From: CAVRQM01 sp965246915
Lineage (GTDB): Bacteria > Pseudomonadota > Alphaproteobacteria > Acetobacterales > Acetobacteraceae
Length of the DNA stretch: 64,000 nt
Direction: 5' to 3'
Assembly (NCBI GenBank): GCA_965246915.1
Contig: CBDFGB010000010.1
Coordinates: 124,001-188,000, forward strand
Shown: positions 60,782 through 64,000 of the stretch, piece after piece
Position numbering within the stretch: position 1 is the first letter of the stretch
Layout of the letters: each line of letters begins with the position of its first letter
The notes under the pieces: model-generated
Told to the model about the DNA's origin: nothing
What the model saw: the letters and a program-made list of their open reading frames with translations, nothing else
The model's database searches: none
Translations under genes and position numbers: made by a program

Positions 60782-62656
60782 ATGATGGCGGACTTGACCG
60801 CCGAGGTCCCGAACGCGACCACGGACGCCGAGCTGTTGTCGCTTCAGGAACGGATCGACGAATTGGAGGCGGTGAACGGCCGGCTGCTGCGTCGCATCGC
60901 CTCGCTGGGTGAGGAGCAGGCGCGATCGAGCGAACGCGCCCGCCTCTATGCCGCCGATGCCCGTGCGCATCAGGCGAATGCGAAAGCCCATGAGGCCAAC
61001 GCGCGGGTCCACGAGGCCAATGCGCGCACGCAGGCCGCCGAGGCGAGACGGCAGGCGGCCGACGCCGCGACCTTGCGCATTCAACTGGCCGATGCACAGG
61101 CGCATGTCCAGGCGATCGTCGCCTCGACCTCGTGGCGTCTCACCCAGCCGATCCGGACCATCGTCGATCCGCTGCGCCGGATCGTGCGCGGACGGCCGCC
61201 TCGGCAGGCGTTCATTCCACCATTGCCCGGCCCCGCGCCGCAGCCGCGGTGGCTGCAGCCGACGGCGCCGCCACAACCGGAATTGCAGCCGCTCGCGGAG
61301 GCGGTGGCGGGCCCGGAAACGCCCCGCCGACGGGCCTGGCCGCCGCTCGGATTTCCGTTGCCGGACGAACTCGCCGCCCATCCCGCGCTGCTGGCCGAAC
61401 CGCCGCCACCGCTCACCGAGCGCGTATCCGTCATCATTCCAACCTGGAACGCCGGGCATGAATTGCCGTGGCTGATCCGCAAGCTACAGGCGCAGCGGGG
61501 ACTTGGCGGCCTCGAGATCATCACGGTGGACTCCGGCTCGACCGACGGCACGCCGGACATCGCCGCCTCGCTCGGCTGCCGCGTTGTGCCGATCGATCAG
61601 GCGAGCTTCTCGCATAGCGTCGCACGCAATCTCGGCGCGTCGAAGGCCACCGGCGACCTGCTGCTGTTCATGGTGCAAGACGCCTATCCGGTCGGCGATG
61701 ACTGGCTGCTTGGGCTGGCGCGCTGCCTCCTGCATCCGGGACGCGAGGAGGATCGGGTGTCGGCGCTGTCCTGCGCCGAATACTGCCGCACCGATTCCGA
61801 ACTGATCTACGATTTCATGGCGCGCACGCATTACGAATTCCTCGGCTGCGGCACGGCTGATCGGGTCGGCCGGCTCACCACGCTCGACCACGAGGGACTG
61901 CGCCGGCAAGGTCAGCTGTCGGACGTGGCTTGCCTCATTCCGCGGGACCTGTTCGAGAAGTTCGAGTTCGAGGGGCGCTATGCGGAGGATCTGACCCTCG
62001 GCATCCGGCTGATCGAGGCCGGCTATCAACTCGGGATGCTATCCTCCATCCGAGTCGTGCACGCGCACAACCGGTCGGCGGGATACTATGTCCGACGTTG
62101 CTTCGTCGATCTGGTGTTCCTGGCCCAGAGCTTTCCCGACTTCACGCTTCCCGCCGGCCACGAGCCGGTGGGCGCGGTCGCGGCGGCGGCCAGCCTGGCG
62201 CGCCTCGTCCCTCGCTTTGCCGCCGACCTCCGCACCGGCGTTCCGGCCAAGATGCTCGAACGCGTGATCGACGCATGGCGCGAGGAGGCGATGCCGAAGA
62301 CGGTCAGCGCCTCCGACGACGGTTCGTTCGGCTTCGCTCCACTTCAGGATTGGATCGCCCGACTCCACGCCGACCGCAAATTGCACGGACGGACATTGTC
62401 GCCGACCGAACGGCGCGGGGCGGAGGCGCTGCGCGACATGGTCGTGGCGCGGCTCGTGGCGCTGCACCACTACATCGCCGAGGCGTGGCCGATGGCCGAC
62501 GAGTCGGCGGTGGCGGAACTCGGCGCGGCGGTGATGAAGACCATCGCCATGAGCCTCGGCGCGCATCTGGCGTGCTGCCACCTGACGGACGCGGCGCATG
62601 GTCAGCGCGACCCGCTGCTGGCCGAGCTGAAGCCGCTGCTGCTGGCCGGCATCTGA
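60782..62656 (+). CDS. Glycosyltransferase family 2 with N-terminal coiled-coil heptad repeat
   Basis: 624 residues from ATG 60782 (a second ATG follows; GGGAG upstream suits either). Residues 20-110 form a coiled coil with tandem 7-residue repeats, ending in VASTSWRLTQPIRTIVDP. A Pro-rich linker follows, then from about 215 a GT-A domain: SVIIPTWNAGHELPWLIRKL, TVDSGSTDGTPDI, VQDAYPVGDDWL (the DxD position is QDA) and FEGRYAEDLTLGIRLIE. It likely adds sugars to a surface polymer or glycoprotein, with the coiled coil holding partners. The next gene starts 1 bp after its stop. Confidence 0.85.
   Translation: MMADLTAEVPNATTDAELLSLQERIDELEAVNGRLLRRIASLGEEQARSSERARLYAADARAHQANAKAHEANARVHEANARTQAAEARRQAADAATLRIQLADAQAHVQAIVASTSWRLTQPIRTIVDPLRRIVRGRPPRQAFIPPLPGPAPQPRWLQPTAPPQPELQPLAEAVAGPETPRRRAWPPLGFPLPDELAAHPALLAEPPPPLTERVSVIIPTWNAGHELPWLIRKLQAQRGLGGLEIITVDSGSTDGTPDIAASLGCRVVPIDQASFSHSVARNLGASKATGDLLLFMVQDAYPVGDDWLLGLARCLLHPGREEDRVSALSCAEYCRTDSELIYDFMARTHYEFLGCGTADRVGRLTTLDHEGLRRQGQLSDVACLIPRDLFEKFEFEGRYAEDLTLGIRLIEAGYQLGMLSSIRVVHAHNRSAGYYVRRCFVDLVFLAQSFPDFTLPAGHEPVGAVAAAASLARLVPRFAADLRTGVPAKMLERVIDAWREEAMPKTVSASDDGSFGFAPLQDWIARLHADRKLHGRTLSPTERRGAEALRDMVVARLVALHHYIAEAWPMADESAVAELGAAVMKTIAMSLGAHLACCHLTDAAHGQRDPLLAELKPLLLAGI
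60956..61060 (+). repeat. Five 21-bp tandem repeats coding heptads of the GT2 coiled coil
   Basis: Units of 7 codons: DARAHQA, NAKAHEA, NARVHEA, NARTQAA, EARRQAA. The Ala positions and the His/Gln/Glu positions keep step, as expected of a coiled coil grown by unequal crossover; the DNA units are similar but not identical. Confidence 0.7.
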
Positions 62657-62657
62657 A

Positions 62658-63917
62658 ATGCGCGTCCTGTTCGTCGTGCATCAGTTCATGCCGGAATTCG
62701 CCTCGGGCACCGAGCGGGTCACTCTGGCCTTGGCCAAGGCGGCGCAAAGGAGCGGCCATCGCGCCACCGTCCTGACCTGTTCGATGGACCCCGATGCCGC
62801 GTGGGGCGACACCACCCCCGAGGGCTTCCGCCGAACCGCGGTGCAGGGGCTGGAAGTCGCGGGAATCCCGCTCGCCATGCTGCCCGAGGGGCCGCAAGGG
62901 TTCGCCGACGTGGACGAACTCGGCCAGCGCGTGCCGACACCTGCGCTGACGCGGCTGAACCAGGCCGTGGACGCTTTCATCTCGCGTGGCAGTTTCGACC
63001 TGGTGCACGTCACCCACGCCATGCGCATGATGGACGTGGTGGCCCGTGTTCGCGCCGCCGAATTGCCGTACGTGCTGACCCTGACTGACTTCTTTCTGAT
63101 GTGCTACCGGATCAATCTGGTGCGCCGCAGCGGTGCGCTTTGCACCGGTCCCGAGGAGGGCCGGGCTTGCGCCACGCATTGCAAGCGCGAGGATCTGAAC
63201 GTCCTGATGCTGGAGCAGCGACAGGCGGCGGTGGCCTCGGTCCTTCGTGGGGCAGCGTTTCGCGTCGCGTGCTCGCCGTTCGTCGCCGACGCCTTTCGCG
63301 GCGAATATCCCGATCTGCAGATCGCGGTCATCGGCCACGGCATCGAACTGTTGCGCATGGTGCCGCGTGCGCCGCGCACCGACGACCGCATCGTGCTGGG
63401 CTATGTTGGAACCATATCGCAGGCAAAGGGCGCCGACGTGATCCTGCGCGCGGTGGTCGCCACGCCGGACGCCCGCCTTTGTCTCGACATGGTGGGGCCG
63501 CTGTCCGGCGACACGCTGTTCGCCGAGGAGATGCAGGCCATCGCCGCCTCGGACCCGAGGGTCCGGCTGCGCGGCGCGGTGCCGGCATCGCAGGTCCCGG
63601 CGGTGATGTCCGGCTTCGATCTGCTGTGCCTGCCGTCCCGGATGCCCGAGACCTTCTCGCTGGCGATGCACGAGGGGTTCGCCGCCGGCCTGCCGGCGCT
63701 GGTCGGCGATCTGGGCTATCCGGCGCGCGTGGTATCCGAGGCCGGGTGCGGCGCGGTGCTGCCGGACGGTGACGAGATCGCTTGGGCCGACGCGATCGGC
63801 AGGATCGCCGACGACCCGTCGGTGCTGGACGACTGGCGGTCGCGCTTGCCGCTGCCGGCCAGGGTCGAGGAAGAAACGTTTCTGTATGGCCAGTTGTACA
63901 AGGCTTGCATCGCCTGA
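62658..63917 (+). CDS. Glycosyltransferase family 4 (GT-B)
   Basis: 419 residues from ATG 62658, 1 bp after the GT2 stop, so cotranscribed. GT-B fold: VLFVVHQFMPEFASGTERVTLAL (acceptor loop), VHVTHAMRMMDVV, LGYVGTISQAKGADVILRA and a C-terminal donor region with PSRMPETFSLAMHEGFAAGLPALV, which contains the EX7E pattern. A Cys-rich insert (CTGPEEGRACATHCKRED) is typical of a subset of GT4 enzymes. Probably works with the GT2 on the same glycan. Confidence 0.88.
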   Translation: MRVLFVVHQFMPEFASGTERVTLALAKAAQRSGHRATVLTCSMDPDAAWGDTTPEGFRRTAVQGLEVAGIPLAMLPEGPQGFADVDELGQRVPTPALTRLNQAVDAFISRGSFDLVHVTHAMRMMDVVARVRAAELPYVLTLTDFFLMCYRINLVRRSGALCTGPEEGRACATHCKREDLNVLMLEQRQAAVASVLRGAAFRVACSPFVADAFRGEYPDLQIAVIGHGIELLRMVPRAPRTDDRIVLGYVGTISQAKGADVILRAVVATPDARLCLDMVGPLSGDTLFAEEMQAIAASDPRVRLRGAVPASQVPAVMSGFDLLCLPSRMPETFSLAMHEGFAAGLPALVGDLGYPARVVSEAGCGAVLPDGDEIAWADAIGRIADDPSVLDDWRSRLPLPARVEEETFLYGQLYKACIA

Positions 63918-63939
63918 TCCGGACGGAGGAGTGTCGGCG

Positions 63940-64000
63940 ATGGGCGGGCTGCTGATGGACTGGCTGGAACTTCTGGTGCGCTGGACGCATGTCGTGGCCG
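63940..64000 (+). CDS. puuD: N-terminus of probable urate hydroxylase PuuD (cut by window end)
   Basis: Only 20 codons visible, from ATG 63940 with GGAGGA nine bases upstream. The reading LLMDWLELLVRWTHVVA strongly resembles the first helix of PuuD-type membrane urate hydroxylases, whose N-terminus is DWLNLLLRWxHVIAGIAWIG. The full gene lies downstream, so this is a lead rather than a firm call; other membrane families share such starts. Confidence 0.45.
   Translation, partial: MGGLLMDWLELLVRWTHVVA

Noticed and set aside
1..64000. CRISPR arrays, tRNA or rRNA genes, insertion sequences, prophage
   Set aside because: Read for repeats with regular spacers, cloverleaf sequences, transposases and phage genes; none seen. 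Some tRNA genes could be missed by eye.

Overview
The window reads as chromosomal DNA of a GC-rich alphaproteobacterium, most likely in the Acetobacteraceae/Rhodospirillales. The lineage markers are a ChpT-like phosphotransferase, a HdaA-type DnaA-like protein with a clamp-binding N-terminus, a DUF3553-moaA pair, a 56-residue aa3 oxidase subunit IV, and a secreted-type protease with an RTX-like tail. Coding density is high. ATGA, GTGA and TAATG overlaps are common, and GTG or TTG starts are frequent. I see no rRNA, tRNA, insertion sequence, prophage or CRISPR array.

Layout. 1-4.2 kb: the end of an SDR gene, an exported trypsin-like protease, an HD phosphohydrolase, a LysE/RhtB exporter, and a leftward DUF3553-moaA-DUF4336 group. 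4.2-10.1 kb: chpT-like followed by a tight cheA(hybrid)-cheW-cheB-cheR operon that ends at a perfect 34-bp palindrome. 10.2-13.2 kb: the wreck of a very large DUF4011/DUF3320 helicase-nuclease gene. 13.3-19.9 kb: secreted esterase, ABC-F protein, zinc peptidase-like protein, ndk, aa3 subunit IV, purN and purM. 20-25.6 kb: AI-2E-type permease, hdaA, ppk1 and ppx in one tight run, so polyphosphate synthesis and hydrolysis sit together. 25.6-35.6 kb: a deleted acetyltransferase, a GGT-like lipoprotein, a DsbA-like protein, a RimJ-type acetyltransferase coupled to an 1149-residue flavo-iron-sulfur fusion, the acetate symporter pair (DUF485 plus actP) and tenA.

35.6-41 kb: a 1032-residue membrane-anchored patatin-like lipase, argB and the RTX-tailed serine protease. 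41.3-54.4 kb: surface-glycan type genes (SAM methyltransferases, an RgpF-like protein, a glycosyltransferase) interrupted by a polyamine block made of a PuuB-like FAD oxidase, an amidase, potABC and two tandem solute-binding proteins. 54.6-64 kb: chromate transporter, HNH nuclease, esterase, gluQRS, two tandem aminotransferases, two more glycosyltransferases, and the first codons of a probable urate hydroxylase PuuD.

The best candidates for undescribed biology are the 1149-residue redox fusion (GltD-like plus PyrK-like modules behind an extra cysteine-rich domain), the polytopic patatin, and the signal-less RTX-tailed protease with a possible 18-codon leader. No complete defence system was recognised. 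The helicase-nuclease that might have belonged to one is clearly broken.
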